Below, piece after piece: positions 1 to 8,338 of a DNA stretch of 64,000 nt; position 1 is the first letter of the stretch, and the number at the start of each line of letters is the position of its first letter. The DNA is from Thiobacillus sp. (GTDB taxonomy: Bacteria > Pseudomonadota > Gammaproteobacteria > Burkholderiales > Thiobacillaceae). The DNA lies in contig NZ_JAUYRI010000020.1 in NCBI RefSeq assembly GCF_030696885.1, forward strand, positions 1-64,000. The letters are read 5' to 3'. The position numbers and the translations under genes were made by a program. A model generated the notes under the pieces. The model was not told the DNA's origin. It saw only the letters and a list, made by a program, of their open reading frames with translations, and ran no database searches.

Positions 1-9
1 TCGCTCTCC

Positions 10-41
10 CTGACCCCTGACCCCTGACCCCTGACCCCTGC
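10..41. repeat. Short 7-bp tandem repeat (TGACCCC)
   Basis: A heptamer of the form TGACCCC is repeated about 4.5 times directly upstream of the first gene and occupies its leader. A shorter copy (CCTGACCCCTG) lies directly before the EVE-domain gene at 30247. No ribosome binding site is visible between the repeat and the ATG at 43. Confidence 0.7.
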
Positions 42-42
42 C

Positions 43-597
43 ATGGCCCAACTCCCCTCCGCCGTCGAACAAGTCCTGCGCGTCCACGCCGCCTTCATCC
101 ACACCGTCGTCAACGCGCTGCGCGACCGCAGCCAGTTGCCCGACCTGATGAAACAGCTCGACGCCGCCGAGCAGGCCGGCTGGCCGCGCCTGGTCGGCGC
201 GCTGCGCCACGTCATCAATGGCCGCCGCGATCCCTCGATCAAGCTGGGGCTGGACGAGGAAGACGGCATCCTACTCGACGCCATCCTGCGCGGCATCGAC
301 AACCCCGCCACGCTGCCCGCGCTCGACACCCAGCCGGACGGCAGCGCCGCCGCGCCGGGGCTGGCCGCGCTGATCGATGCCGCAGCCCGGGGCGACGCAC
401 AGGCGATGTCAGTACTCGCCAACATGGCCGAGCAGATGATGAAGGCGGGCGGTGACATGGCGCTGTTGGGTGGACGCATGCGCCGGCTGGTCAACGGCGA
501 ACGCGACACCGACCAGCTGGTCGCCGGCATGGGGCCGCTAGGACGCGAACTGCTGATTAGCCTGCTCGACGAACTGGCGAAACTGCGGCCGCAGTGA
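43..597 (+). CDS. Conserved hypothetical protein with an internal duplication
   Basis: A 184-residue protein that I do not recognise. It is soluble in appearance, Ala/Leu-rich and probably all-helical, with no signal peptide or membrane segment. Residues 47-85 and 138-178 look like two copies of one unit: each has an L-x-G-x-x-R-x-[VL]-[IV]-N-G-x-R-D core followed by an acidic or leucine-rich helix, which suggests an ancient duplication. The start at 43 follows a short tandem repeat rather than a clear ribosome binding site. It precedes the tRNA-Met gene and shows no functional link to its neighbours. Codon use matches the surrounding genes, so it is probably a real gene of unknown function. 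Confidence 0.65.
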   Translation: MAQLPSAVEQVLRVHAAFIHTVVNALRDRSQLPDLMKQLDAAEQAGWPRLVGALRHVINGRRDPSIKLGLDEEDGILLDAILRGIDNPATLPALDTQPDGSAAAPGLAALIDAAARGDAQAMSVLANMAEQMMKAGGDMALLGGRMRRLVNGERDTDQLVAGMGPLGRELLISLLDELAKLRPQ

Positions 598-643
598 ATC
601 CCGCGCCAACCGGAATCGCCGCCTTTCCTCCCGGCAACGCGCT

Positions 644-673
644 TTGACAGTGTGTGTCCCGATCAGCTAAAAT
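644..673 (+). promoter_or_regulatory. Sigma-70 promoter of tRNA-Met
   Basis: A perfect -35 box TTGACA (644-649) is followed after 18 bp by TAAAAT (668-673). This puts the start of transcription near 680, about 37 bases before the tRNA. No terminator is seen between the tRNA and miaB, so this promoter may also feed the miaB operon. Confidence 0.75.
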
Positions 674-716
674 GCGCGCCTTTTCGGCGGTCGCTGGCCG
701 AAGAAGCAGTCCCCAA

Positions 717-793
717 GGTGATGTAGCTCAGTCGGTTAGAGCATCGGATTCATAATCCGGGGGTCGGTGGTTCAAGTCCACTCATCACCACCA
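717..793 (+). tRNA. tRNA-Met (CAT), elongator type
   Basis: A 77-base cloverleaf including an encoded CCA end. The 7-bp acceptor stem GGTGATG/CATCACC pairs perfectly. The anticodon loop TTCATAA gives anticodon CAT, and the T arm carries GGTTCAAGTCC. A CAT tRNA can be initiator Met, elongator Met or Ile2. A fully paired first acceptor base pair argues against initiator, and the overall sequence resembles betaproteobacterial elongator tRNA-Met. An Ile2 identity cannot be fully excluded from sequence alone. Confidence 0.92.
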
Positions 794-871
794 CATTTCT
801 CATTTCGTGGCTGCGGCTCAATTGCAGCGGCGAAATCCCCGCCCTCAGTCTATTCACTGTCCCGGCACCCC

Positions 872-2212
872 ATGAAGAAGATCTACATCAAAACCTTCGG
901 CTGTCAGATGAACGAGTACGACTCGGACAAGATGGCCGACGTGATGGGCGCATCCGATGGTCTGGTGAAAACCGACACACCCGAAGACGCCGACGTCATC
1001 CTGTTCAACACCTGCTCGGTGCGCGAAAAGGCGCAGGAGAAGGTGTTCCATGACCTCGGCCGGGTGCGCCATCTGAAGCAGCTCAACCCCAATCTCATCA
1101 TCGGCGTCGGCGGCTGCGTCGCATCGCAGGAAGGCGCCGCGATCGTGTCGCGTGCGCCCTTCGTCGACGTGGTGTTTGGCCCACAGACCCTGCACCGCCT
1201 GCCGGAACTGATCGCGCAACGCCGCGAGACCGGCCGCGCCCAAGTCGATATCAGCTTTCCCGAAATCGAGAAATTCGACCACCTGCCGCCGGCGCGGGTC
1301 GAGGGTTCGTCGGCCTTCGTCTCGATCATGGAAGGCTGCTCCAAGTACTGCACCTTCTGCGTCGTGCCCTACACGCGCGGCGAGGAAGTCTCGCGCCCGT
1401 TCGACGACGTCATTGCCGAAGTGTCGCGTCTGGCCGAACACGGGGTGAAGGAAGTCACGCTCCTGGGGCAGAACGTCAACGCCTACCAGGGCGCGTTGCA
1501 CGAGGGCGGCACCGCCGACTTCGCGTTTTTGCTGGAAATGGTGCATGAGATTCCAGGAATCGAGCGCATCCGCTACACCACCAGCCACCCGCGTGAAATG
1601 ACGCAGCGGCTGATCGAGTGCTATGGCACGCTGCCCAAGCTGGTGTCGCATCTGCATCTGCCGGTACAGTCGGGTTCCGACCGCATCCTCGCGGCGATGA
1701 AGCGCGGCCACACCGTGCTCGAATTCAAATCCATCGTGCGGAAATTGCGCGAACAGCGCCCCGACCTCTGCCTGTCGTCCGACTTCATCGTCGGCTTCCC
1801 CGGCGAGACCGAGGCCGATTTCGAGGCGACCATGAAGCTGATCGTCGAGCTCGACTTCGACGCCAGCTTCTCCTTCATCTACAGCAAGCGCCCCGGCACG
1901 CCGGCCTCCGACTATCCGGATGACGTGTCGGCCGAACTGAAGACGCAGCGGCTCATGAGATTGCAGGCGCAGATCGAGGCGCAGGCGCAGAAAGTGAACC
2001 AGGCCATGGTCGGCAGCATGCAGCGCGTGCTGGTCGAAGGCCACGCCAGGAAAAACGCCGAGGAGCTCGCCGGTCGCACCGACAACAACCGCATCGTCAA
2101 CTTCGCCGGCCAGCCGCGCCTGATCGGGCAGTTCGTCGACGTCACCATCACCCAGGCCCTGCCGCACAGCCTGCGCGGCGAAGTCGCCCTCACCGAGACC
2201 ACAAGCGCTTGA
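872..2212 (+). CDS. miaB: tRNA-2-methylthio-N6-dimethylallyladenosine synthase MiaB
   Basis: A radical-SAM methylthiotransferase that converts i6A37 to ms2i6A37 in tRNAs reading UNN codons. The N-terminal UPF0004 domain has its three cluster cysteines at C11, C48 and C82. The radical-SAM triad is C156-x3-C160-x2-C163 (GCSKYCTFC), and a TRAM-like RNA-binding tail closes the protein. The length of 446 residues is normal for the family. The reading frame is open back into the tRNA, but the ATG at 872, which begins [14 protein letters not shown] as in homologues, is the sensible start. It leads the miaB-ybeZ-ybeY-ybeX block and overlaps ybeZ by 4 bases. Confidence 0.96.
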   Translation: MKKIYIKTFGCQMNEYDSDKMADVMGASDGLVKTDTPEDADVILFNTCSVREKAQEKVFHDLGRVRHLKQLNPNLIIGVGGCVASQEGAAIVSRAPFVDVVFGPQTLHRLPELIAQRRETGRAQVDISFPEIEKFDHLPPARVEGSSAFVSIMEGCSKYCTFCVVPYTRGEEVSRPFDDVIAEVSRLAEHGVKEVTLLGQNVNAYQGALHEGGTADFAFLLEMVHEIPGIERIRYTTSHPREMTQRLIECYGTLPKLVSHLHLPVQSGSDRILAAMKRGHTVLEFKSIVRKLREQRPDLCLSSDFIVGFPGETEADFEATMKLIVELDFDASFSFIYSKRPGTPASDYPDDVSAELKTQRLMRLQAQIEAQAQKVNQAMVGSMQRVLVEGHARKNAEELAGRTDNNRIVNFAGQPRLIGQFVDVTITQALPHSLRGEVALTETTSA

Positions 2213-3168
2213 AAACCGATATCGTTGAACTGCGCCTCGCCCCGGAAGACAACCGGCGCCTGGCCAACCTGTGTGGCCCGATGGACGAGAACCTGCGCCA
2301 GATCGAGGCGGCGTTCGACGTCACCATCGGCCGCCGTGGTTCCAGCTTCCGCTTCAGCGGCGATGCCGCCCAGGCCGAAAAGGGCGCACAGGCGATCGAG
2401 CATTTCTACAACCGCGCGCACGACGAACTCTCGCTCGACGACATCCAGCTGGGCTTGGTCGAACTCACCCGCGGCCGTGCCGACGAGGAAGGTCCCGCGC
2501 TGCGTACGCGCCGTGCGGATCTCCGCGCGCGCACGCCGCGCCAGGGCGAATACATCGAGCAGATCCGCAGCCACGACATCACCTTCGGCGTAGGCCCGGC
2601 CGGTACCGGCAAGACCTATCTTGCCGTCGCCTGCGCGGTCGACGCGCTGGAGCGCGAGCAGGTCAAGCGCATCGTGCTGACCCGGCCGGCGGTCGAAGCC
2701 GGCGAGCGGCTCGGCTTCCTGCCGGGCGACCTGACGCAGAAGGTCGACCCCTACCTGCGCCCGCTGTACGACGCGCTGTACGACCTGATGGGTTTCGACA
2801 AGGTGACGCGGCTGATTGAGCGGCACGCCATCGAGGTCGCACCGCTCGCCTTCATGCGCGGGCGCACGCTCAATCACGCCTTCATCATTCTCGACGAGGC
2901 GCAGAACACCACGCCGGAGCAGATGCAGATGTTTCTGACGCGGATTGGTTTTGGCGCGCGCGCCGTGGTGACCGGCGACCCGACGCAGATCGACCTGCCC
3001 AAGCACATCAAGTCCGGCCTGCTGGATGCGACCGAGGTGCTGGGCGACGTGCGCGGCATTGCCTTCACCCACTTCCTGTCCGAAGACGTGGTGCGCCACC
3101 CGCTGGTCGGCCGCATTGTCGACGCCTACGCCGCGCGCCGTGCGGAAACGGAAAAGCGTGGCGCCTGA
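2209..3168 (+). CDS. ybeZ: PhoH-like ATPase YbeZ
   Basis: A P-loop NTPase of the PhoH family, which works with YbeY in ribosome and RNA quality control. It has an N-terminal KH-like part, Walker A GPAGTGKT at residues 129-136 and Walker B LDEAQN around 228-233. The length of 319 residues fits the family. The start is a TTG inside the miaB stop region (overlap TTGA), implying translational coupling. The gene order miaB-ybeZ-ybeY-ybeX is a widely conserved proteobacterial operon. The exact NTP substrate and RNA target are not known from the sequence. Confidence 0.93.
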   Translation: MKTDIVELRLAPEDNRRLANLCGPMDENLRQIEAAFDVTIGRRGSSFRFSGDAAQAEKGAQAIEHFYNRAHDELSLDDIQLGLVELTRGRADEEGPALRTRRADLRARTPRQGEYIEQIRSHDITFGVGPAGTGKTYLAVACAVDALEREQVKRIVLTRPAVEAGERLGFLPGDLTQKVDPYLRPLYDALYDLMGFDKVTRLIERHAIEVAPLAFMRGRTLNHAFIILDEAQNTTPEQMQMFLTRIGFGARAVVTGDPTQIDLPKHIKSGLLDATEVLGDVRGIAFTHFLSEDVVRHPLVGRIVDAYAARRAETEKRGA

Positions 3169-3616
3169 ATTCAGCCTGTCGGTGCAGTTCGCCAGCGCGG
3201 CGACCGAGTTGCCGAGCCGCGCACAAGTGCGTCGCTGGGTTGCGGCGGCGCTCGAGTTTCCGGCCGAGATCACGGTGCGCATCGTCGACGCCGACGAAGC
3301 GCAGGCGCTCAACCAGGACTATCGCCACAAGGGCTATGTCCCCAACGTGCTGACTTTCGAATACGGCGAGATTGGCCACGATGGCGCCGGGCGCGGCGTG
3401 CTGGGCGGCGACGTGGTGATCTGTGCGCCGGTGGTCGAGCGCGAGGCGCGCGAGCAGGGCAAGCCGCTGCAACACCATTACGCCCACATGACCATCCATG
3501 GCGTGTTGCACCTGCAGGGTCACGATCACCTCGACCCGGCCGAGGCCAATATCATGGAATCACGCGAAATCGCTATACTGAAGCGGTTTCATATCCCCAA
3601 TCCCTACACTTCCTGA
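3158..3616 (+). CDS. ybeY: Endoribonuclease YbeY (rRNA maturation factor)
   Basis: A single-strand-specific, zinc-dependent endoribonuclease involved in 16S rRNA 3' maturation and 70S ribosome quality control. The family signature H-G-x-L-H-L-x-G-H-D-H lies at residues 114-124 and supplies the three metal-binding histidines. The reading frame is open further upstream, but the GTG at 3158 gives 152 residues, the usual length, and overlaps the end of ybeZ by 11 bases. This tight overlap fits translational coupling within the operon. Confidence 0.93.
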   Translation: MAPEFSLSVQFASAATELPSRAQVRRWVAAALEFPAEITVRIVDADEAQALNQDYRHKGYVPNVLTFEYGEIGHDGAGRGVLGGDVVICAPVVEREAREQGKPLQHHYAHMTIHGVLHLQGHDHLDPAEANIMESREIAILKRFHIPNPYTS

Positions 3617-3623
3617 TACGAAA

Positions 3624-4478
3624 ATGGAGTCTGACAGTAGTCCCAAACCGAGCTTGCTCGAGCGCATCTCCCACTGGCTGATGCGCGAACCCGAAGACCG
3701 TGAACAGCTGATCGAGCTGCTCCACGGTGCCTACGAAAACAGCCTGATGGATGCCGACGCCCTGGCGATGATCGAGGGCGTGCTGCAGGTGTCCGAAATG
3801 CGCGTTGGCGAGATCATGATCCCGCGCGCGCAGATGGACGTCGTCGACATCAACGACGCGCCCGAGGCTTTCATTCCCCATGTCATCGAAACTGCGCACT
3901 CGCGCTTCCCGGTCATCGACAAGGACCGCGACGACGTCATCGGGATCTTGCTGGCCAAGGACCTGCTGCGCCACTACGCCGAGTCCGACAGCGACATCCG
4001 CGGCATGCTGCGCCCGGCCGTGTTCATTCCGGAATCGAAACGGCTCAACGTGCTGCTGAAGGAATTCCGTTCCAACCGCAACCACATTGCCATCGTCGTC
4101 GACGAATACGGCGGCGTCGCCGGGCTGGTGACGATCGAGGACGTGCTGGAGCAGATCGTCGGCGACATCGAGGACGAATACGACTTCGACGAGACCGAGG
4201 ACAACATCATCCGCGAAAACGAAGGCGTGTTCCGCGTAAAAGCCGGCACCGAGATCGACGATTTCAACCAGACCCTGGGCGCGCATTTCTCCGACGAGGA
4301 ATTCGACACCGTCGGCGGGCTGGTCGTCTCGCGCTTCGGCCATTTGCCCAAGCGTGGCGAATCGGTCAAGTTCGACGGTTTCCTGTTCAGCATCCTGCGT
4401 GCCGACAGTCGCCGCCTGCATGCGGTGCGGGTGACGCGACTGCAAGATGAAGACGACGCCCAGCTGCCGCTAGTGTAA
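3624..4478 (+). CDS. ybeX: CorC/YbeX-type CBS-domain protein
   Basis: A cytosolic HlyC/CorC-family protein of 284 residues linked to magnesium/cobalt handling and, with YbeYZ, to ribosome metabolism. A short N-terminal lead-in is followed by a CBS pair (about residues 65-185) starting with the characteristic VGEIMIPRAQM, then the C-terminal CorC_HlyC domain. There are no membrane segments, as expected for YbeX rather than for YfjD-type transporters. It starts 7 bases after ybeY and is the last gene of the operon. In many relatives lnt follows, but here the next gene is convergent and unrelated. Confidence 0.9.
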   Translation: MESDSSPKPSLLERISHWLMREPEDREQLIELLHGAYENSLMDADALAMIEGVLQVSEMRVGEIMIPRAQMDVVDINDAPEAFIPHVIETAHSRFPVIDKDRDDVIGILLAKDLLRHYAESDSDIRGMLRPAVFIPESKRLNVLLKEFRSNRNHIAIVVDEYGGVAGLVTIEDVLEQIVGDIEDEYDFDETEDNIIRENEGVFRVKAGTEIDDFNQTLGAHFSDEEFDTVGGLVVSRFGHLPKRGESVKFDGFLFSILRADSRRLHAVRVTRLQDEDDAQLPLV

Positions 4479-4491
4479 AAGCCAGTTTGAT

Positions 4492-5637
4492 TTACAGCGT
4501 GTGCCGGCGGTCGCCGCGCGCGAATCCCGCCAGGGGCGCCAGCGCGCCTTTGGCGAGGCCGATCACCTTGAACAGCTCCCCCATCTCGGCCGGCGATACC
4601 AGCCGCTGCACCGCATTCGCCTGCGGCAGGTAAGCCGCGACCTCGGTCGGCGGGGTCTGCATCAGCAGCTCGGTCAGCCCGCTGTTCAGTAAAAAGCCCG
4701 CCTGGCTGGTGTAGCCCGCGAGTTCCAGCCCCGCATCCGTTCCCGCCCGGGCCACCGCGCTGAAGTCGACGTGCGCGGTCAGGTCGGCGAGCCCCGGCAG
4801 GTAGAACGGATCGTCCAGCGCATGGTGGCGGTAATGCGCCCGCAGCGTGCCCATGTGGCGTTGTGGGTGGTAGTACTCACTCGCGCTGAAACCATAGTCG
4901 ATCATCAGGATCAGACCGCGATCGAGGCCGTGGGCGAGCGAAGCGATCAGTGCGTCCGCCGCCAGGTTGATTTCGGTGAGGTAGCCCGGCGGCAGCGCCA
5001 GGGCGTCGGCGCGGGCGCGCAGCACCGGGTCGTCGATCGGCCGGTCCTGCCAGGCGAAGCCGTCGCCCGTCCACGTCACGCCGCGCTGCTGCGGCCCGGC
5101 ATTTGTCCCGTGTACGAGCTCCACCGGCAGCGCGTCGAGCACTTCGTTGCCGAGGATCACGCCGTTGAAATGTTGCGGCAGCGCCTCCAGCCAGCGCACC
5201 TGCTCGAGCAGCCGCGGCTGTTCGCGCGCCAGCGTCTGCTGCTGGCGTTGCCGCAAGTCAGCGCTCACTTCTAGAATGCTGTAGCGCGCCGGCTTGCTCC
5301 CGAGCTGGTCCAGTTCGGCCAGCAGGTCCGCCGCCAGTCGCCCGCTGCCGGCGCCCAGTTCCAGCACCTCGCCGCCGGTTTCCTGCAGCACCGGCGCAAT
5401 CGCCTGCGCCAGCGTGCGGCCGAACAGCGGCGTCATTTCCGGCGCGGTGACGAAGTCGCCCGCCGCGCCGAACTTCATCGCCCCGGCGGCGTAATAACCC
5501 AGCCCCGGCGCATAGAGCGCGGTTTCCATATAGCGCGAAAACGGGATCCAGCCGCCGGCGTCGTCGATCAGCGACCGCAGGTGCGCGGTGACGCGTTGGC
5601 TGTGGGCAAGCGCGTCGGGAGTAGGAGCAGGCAGCAT
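4492..5637 (-). CDS. MidA/NDUFAF7-family SAM-dependent methyltransferase
   Basis: A class I methyltransferase of the MidA (COG1565, DUF185) family. The eukaryotic member NDUFAF7 symmetrically dimethylates an arginine of a complex I subunit; the bacterial target is not established. Visible motifs are GDFVTAPEM (60-68), the SAM loop ELGAGSGR (93-100) and GNEVLDALPVE further on. At 381 residues it is full length. It converges on ybeX with only 13 bases between the stop codons and is divergent from the pteridine reductase gene, 72 bases away. Confidence 0.9.
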   Translation of the reverse strand: MLPAPTPDALAHSQRVTAHLRSLIDDAGGWIPFSRYMETALYAPGLGYYAAGAMKFGAAGDFVTAPEMTPLFGRTLAQAIAPVLQETGGEVLELGAGSGRLAADLLAELDQLGSKPARYSILEVSADLRQRQQQTLAREQPRLLEQVRWLEALPQHFNGVILGNEVLDALPVELVHGTNAGPQQRGVTWTGDGFAWQDRPIDDPVLRARADALALPPGYLTEINLAADALIASLAHGLDRGLILMIDYGFSASEYYHPQRHMGTLRAHYRHHALDDPFYLPGLADLTAHVDFSAVARAGTDAGLELAGYTSQAGFLLNSGLTELLMQTPPTEVAAYLPQANAVQRLVSPAEMGELFKVIGLAKGALAPLAGFARGDRRHTL

Positions 5638-5709
5638 GCGGCGAATGAATCAGGGATAATGCGGACGGTTGGATAATCCAGAATCACGCGACTATAAGGG
5701 CGAATCCCG

Positions 5710-6450
5710 ATGCAAGGCAAAGTGGTGTTGATTACCGGTGGGGCCAGGCGGGTGGGTGCCGCGTCGGCGCGATTGCTGCACGCGGCCGGCGCCAACTTGA
5801 TGATCCACTACCGCAGCTCGGCCACCGAGGCGCGTGCGCTGCAGAACGAGCTCAACGCGGTCCGTCCCGATTCGGTGGCGCTGATCCAGGCCGACCTGCT
5901 TGATATCGGCGGGCTGCCGAGCCTGGTTCACCAGACCGTCATCACCTTCGGCGGGCTCGATGTGCTGCTCAACAATGCCTCGAGCTTTTATCCCACGCCG
6001 GTGGGCAGCATCGCCGAAAAGGACTGGGTCGACCTGATGGGCAGCAACCTCAAGGCGCCGATGTTTCTGTCGCAGGCCGCCGCGCCGGAACTGAAGAAGC
6101 GTCGCGGCTGCATCATCAACATCACCGACATCCACGCCGACCGGCCGATGAAAAACTACGTCGTCTATTCCGTCGCCAAGGCCGGCCTGGTCGGGCTGAC
6201 CAAATCCCTGGCGCGCGAGCTGGCGCCGGAAGTGCGCGTCAACGGCATCGCGCCGGGCCCGATCATGTGGCCGGAAGACGATGCGAATTTCGACGAGGTC
6301 TCGCGCCAGCGCATTGTCTCGCACACCATGCTGAAGCGCGCCGGCGATCCCCACGACATCGCGCTTGCGGTGCGCTTCTTCGCGATGGACACGCAGTTCG
6401 TGACGGGTCAGATTCTGGCGGTGGACGGCGGACGCAGCGCGAAGCTGTAA
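5710..6450 (+). CDS. Pteridine reductase (short-chain dehydrogenase)
   Basis: An NADPH-dependent short-chain dehydrogenase of 246 residues. The cofactor loop is T-G-G-A-R-R-V-G (9-16), where the Arg pair typifies pteridine reductases such as FolM and PTR1. The catalytic residues are Y153 and K157. The usual SDR serine position is occupied by D140 in NITDIHADRPM, giving the D-x12-Y-x3-K arrangement of PTR1. It probably reduces dihydrobiopterin- or dihydromonapterin-type substrates. It reads away from the MidA-like gene. A weak hairpin (6470-6498) follows it. Confidence 0.85.
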   Translation: MQGKVVLITGGARRVGAASARLLHAAGANLMIHYRSSATEARALQNELNAVRPDSVALIQADLLDIGGLPSLVHQTVITFGGLDVLLNNASSFYPTPVGSIAEKDWVDLMGSNLKAPMFLSQAAAPELKKRRGCIINITDIHADRPMKNYVVYSVAKAGLVGLTKSLARELAPEVRVNGIAPGPIMWPEDDANFDEVSRQRIVSHTMLKRAGDPHDIALAVRFFAMDTQFVTGQILAVDGGRSAKL

Positions 6451-6469
6451 GAAAGCGGCCCAAGCGGGC

Positions 6470-6503
6470 GCCCCGCCTGCGCCGGCTGAAGGCGGGGCGG
6501 TTT
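6470..6503 (+). terminator. Possible weak terminator after the pteridine reductase
   Basis: GCCCCGCC (6470-6477) can pair with GGCGGGGC (6491-6498), followed only by GGTTTC. The stem is strong but the T-run is poor. It sits between the convergent pteridine reductase and bactofilin genes. Confidence 0.35.
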
Positions 6504-6582
6504 CGGGGGTGGGTGCAGCAACAACAGCACCCCGCCGTCGCGCATTGGCGACAGCGGGAATGCCGCTAGACAGAGTTCAACC

Positions 6583-7182
6583 CTAGCGTCGCTGACCGCG
6601 CGCAAACGCCGCGCCGGAAATCAGGTCCTGCGCGGTGGGGGTGTGCGTGTCCGATTCGGCCTGCGTCTCGGCGTCCGGCACCTTGGCGAGGCTGGGGCCT
6701 GACGCCAGCGTGGCCACGTCGCCGGAGATCGTGCCGCCTTCCTCGACCATCATCGCGCCATAGCGAATCACGCCGCTGACCTTGCCGGTGGCGTAGATCA
6801 CCAGACGCTTGCGCGCGGTGAGGTCGCCTTCGAAGGTGCCACGCACTTCCGCCACATCGATTTCGGCCTTGCCCGAAAACACGCCGCCCTCGGCGATGCG
6901 GATGTCACGGCTGTTCATCGACGCTTCCACACGGCCTTCCACCACCAGGATTTCGCAATCGGTGATCTCGGAGCCTTTCAGCTTGATGTTGGGGCCGACG
7001 ATCAGCTTGTTGCCGTCATCGCTCGTCACGTCATTCGGCACGCGGACCGTCGGGGTCTCTTCGCGTACGGGTTCGGCGGCCTTGGCCAGCGGCGCGGTGC
7101 GCCGGGTGGCGTCGAGCGTCGAAGGGCTGACCCGGTTGGACTCGGTTTTTTCATTGCTGGTGTGCATAAAATTCTTCAGCAT
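6583..7182 (-). CDS. Bactofilin (polymer-forming cytoskeletal protein)
   Basis: A 199-residue bactofilin (DUF583). It self-assembles into non-polar filaments that act as membrane-associated scaffolds for cell-shape or envelope enzymes. The central repeat-rich core (LIVGPNIKLKGSEI, then VVEGRVEAS, FSGKAEIDVAEVRGTFEGDLTA, KVSGVIRYG) is the right-handed beta-helix of the family, flanked by polar, unstructured tails. I chose the ATG at 7182, preceded by a GAGAG ribosome binding site 8 bases upstream, over an in-frame start 33 codons earlier. It diverges from a PilZ-domain gene across a 296-bp gap. No M23 peptidase partner is adjacent. Confidence 0.88.
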   Translation of the reverse strand: MLKNFMHTSNEKTESNRVSPSTLDATRRTAPLAKAAEPVREETPTVRVPNDVTSDDGNKLIVGPNIKLKGSEITDCEILVVEGRVEASMNSRDIRIAEGGVFSGKAEIDVAEVRGTFEGDLTARKRLVIYATGKVSGVIRYGAMMVEEGGTISGDVATLASGPSLAKVPDAETQAESDTHTPTAQDLISGAAFARGQRR

Positions 7183-7347
7183 GGGATGGGCTCTCTCGGT
7201 AACGGTTTGCAAAACGCTCTGGTGTGCTTGCGACCGGATCTGGCCGCACTGTCTTAGAGCAATACACGAGCCAGCGCTCAAAAGCGTTTGATAAACAGAG
7301 GGATAAGGATTTTGCTGCGTTGCAAACAGGCAAAAAACCGGGCAAAA

Positions 7348-7381
7348 CGTCGCCTGACAGCGACGCCAAATCCGGCGGATT
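7348..7381. promoter_or_regulatory. Two palindromes between the bactofilin and PilZ genes
   Basis: CGTCGC-ctgaca-GCGACG (7348-7365) and AATCCG-g-CGGATT (7369-7381) lie side by side in the 296-bp gap between divergent genes. They could be operators or cruciform-prone sequence. I recognise no named regulator site, and nothing else in this gap stands out. Confidence 0.3.
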
Positions 7382-7478
7382 AGAAGAATCCTCAGTAAAA
7401 CAAAATCTTAGACGGGACTTGTCCTGTCGTCATTGGACGACTTGAGGCGATGGACGACGGTTTGCAGCCTGACTCCGG

Positions 7479-8306
7479 ATGCTCTACGATGCCCCGGCAA
7501 ATGCAATGCACGTTGGGTCTTTCCTCAAACCTGTACAGCACCTAAAAACCTTGATTGATAACGCCGTGTCCAGAAGCCCTGACGACAAGTCTGCCCAGAC
7601 AGGCAAGGGGACACCGGCTTCGGCGCAACGTGAATCCGGCGTGATGACGCTGGACCAGGTCAAGCTGAGCGTCGGCGATTCCATCCAGCTGCAGTTCCAG
7701 TCCGATATCGAGCCATCGCGCAGCTTCGTCACGCTGGTGGGCTACCTCAAGGGCCAAAGCGTTATCGTGACCACGCCCATCATCAACGGCACCATGATGC
7801 TGGTTCGCGAAGGTCAGGACTTCGTCATTCGCCTGTTCAGCGGAAAGAGCGTCTACGCCTTTTCGTCCAAGGCAATCCGCGTGACCAACACGCCGTATCC
7901 CCACCTCCATCTTTCCTACCCGAAGGAAGTGCGGGGGCTGGTCATCCGAGGCAGCCCGCGTGGACGGATCAACATCATCTGCCATGCCACGGTTGAAGAC
8001 GGCCGTGGGTATGCGTGCGTCGCGCGAGACATCAGCATCGGCGGGGCGCTGATCGCCGTCAGCGAAAAAATTGGCGAAGTCGGCGCGCCGCTCACGCTCA
8101 AATTCCGCGTCAAGGTCGGCGACACCGAGCATGTGCTGGCCCTGGCGTGCATCATTCGTTCAGTGAATGCCTCACGTACGGCCGACGATGAAAAGCCCGC
8201 CACACTGCATGGCCTGTCATTCGAAGCCTTGACCAGCCAGGACACCCTGGTCATCTCCACCATGCTTTACCAGAACATGATCAGCGCCCAGGCGTCGGAT
8301 CTGTAA
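7479..8306 (+). CDS. PilZ-domain c-di-GMP receptor, YcgR-like
   Basis: A cytosolic 275-residue protein with a YcgR-type flagellar-brake N-terminal domain (about 60-140) and a PilZ domain (about 150-265). The c-di-GMP signature is present as R157-x3-R161 and D184-x-S-x-G-G. Binding of c-di-GMP would alter motility or surface behaviour by docking on a partner that cannot be told from the sequence. The start is uncertain: no clear ribosome binding site precedes the ATG at 7479, and an ATG at 7506 is an alternative. It is the likely receptor for signals made or degraded by the diguanylate cyclase and RpfG proteins in this window. Confidence 0.85.
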   Translation: MLYDAPANAMHVGSFLKPVQHLKTLIDNAVSRSPDDKSAQTGKGTPASAQRESGVMTLDQVKLSVGDSIQLQFQSDIEPSRSFVTLVGYLKGQSVIVTTPIINGTMMLVREGQDFVIRLFSGKSVYAFSSKAIRVTNTPYPHLHLSYPKEVRGLVIRGSPRGRINIICHATVEDGRGYACVARDISIGGALIAVSEKIGEVGAPLTLKFRVKVGDTEHVLALACIIRSVNASRTADDEKPATLHGLSFEALTSQDTLVISTMLYQNMISAQASDL

Positions 8307-8338
8307 CGGCAGGCCGGGCGCGAGCGCTCCGGCCGTGC

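Noticed and set aside
767-871. N-terminal extension of miaB starting inside the tRNA gene
   Set aside because: It would overlap the tRNA 3' half and add 35 residues absent from the family; the ATG at 872 matches homologues.
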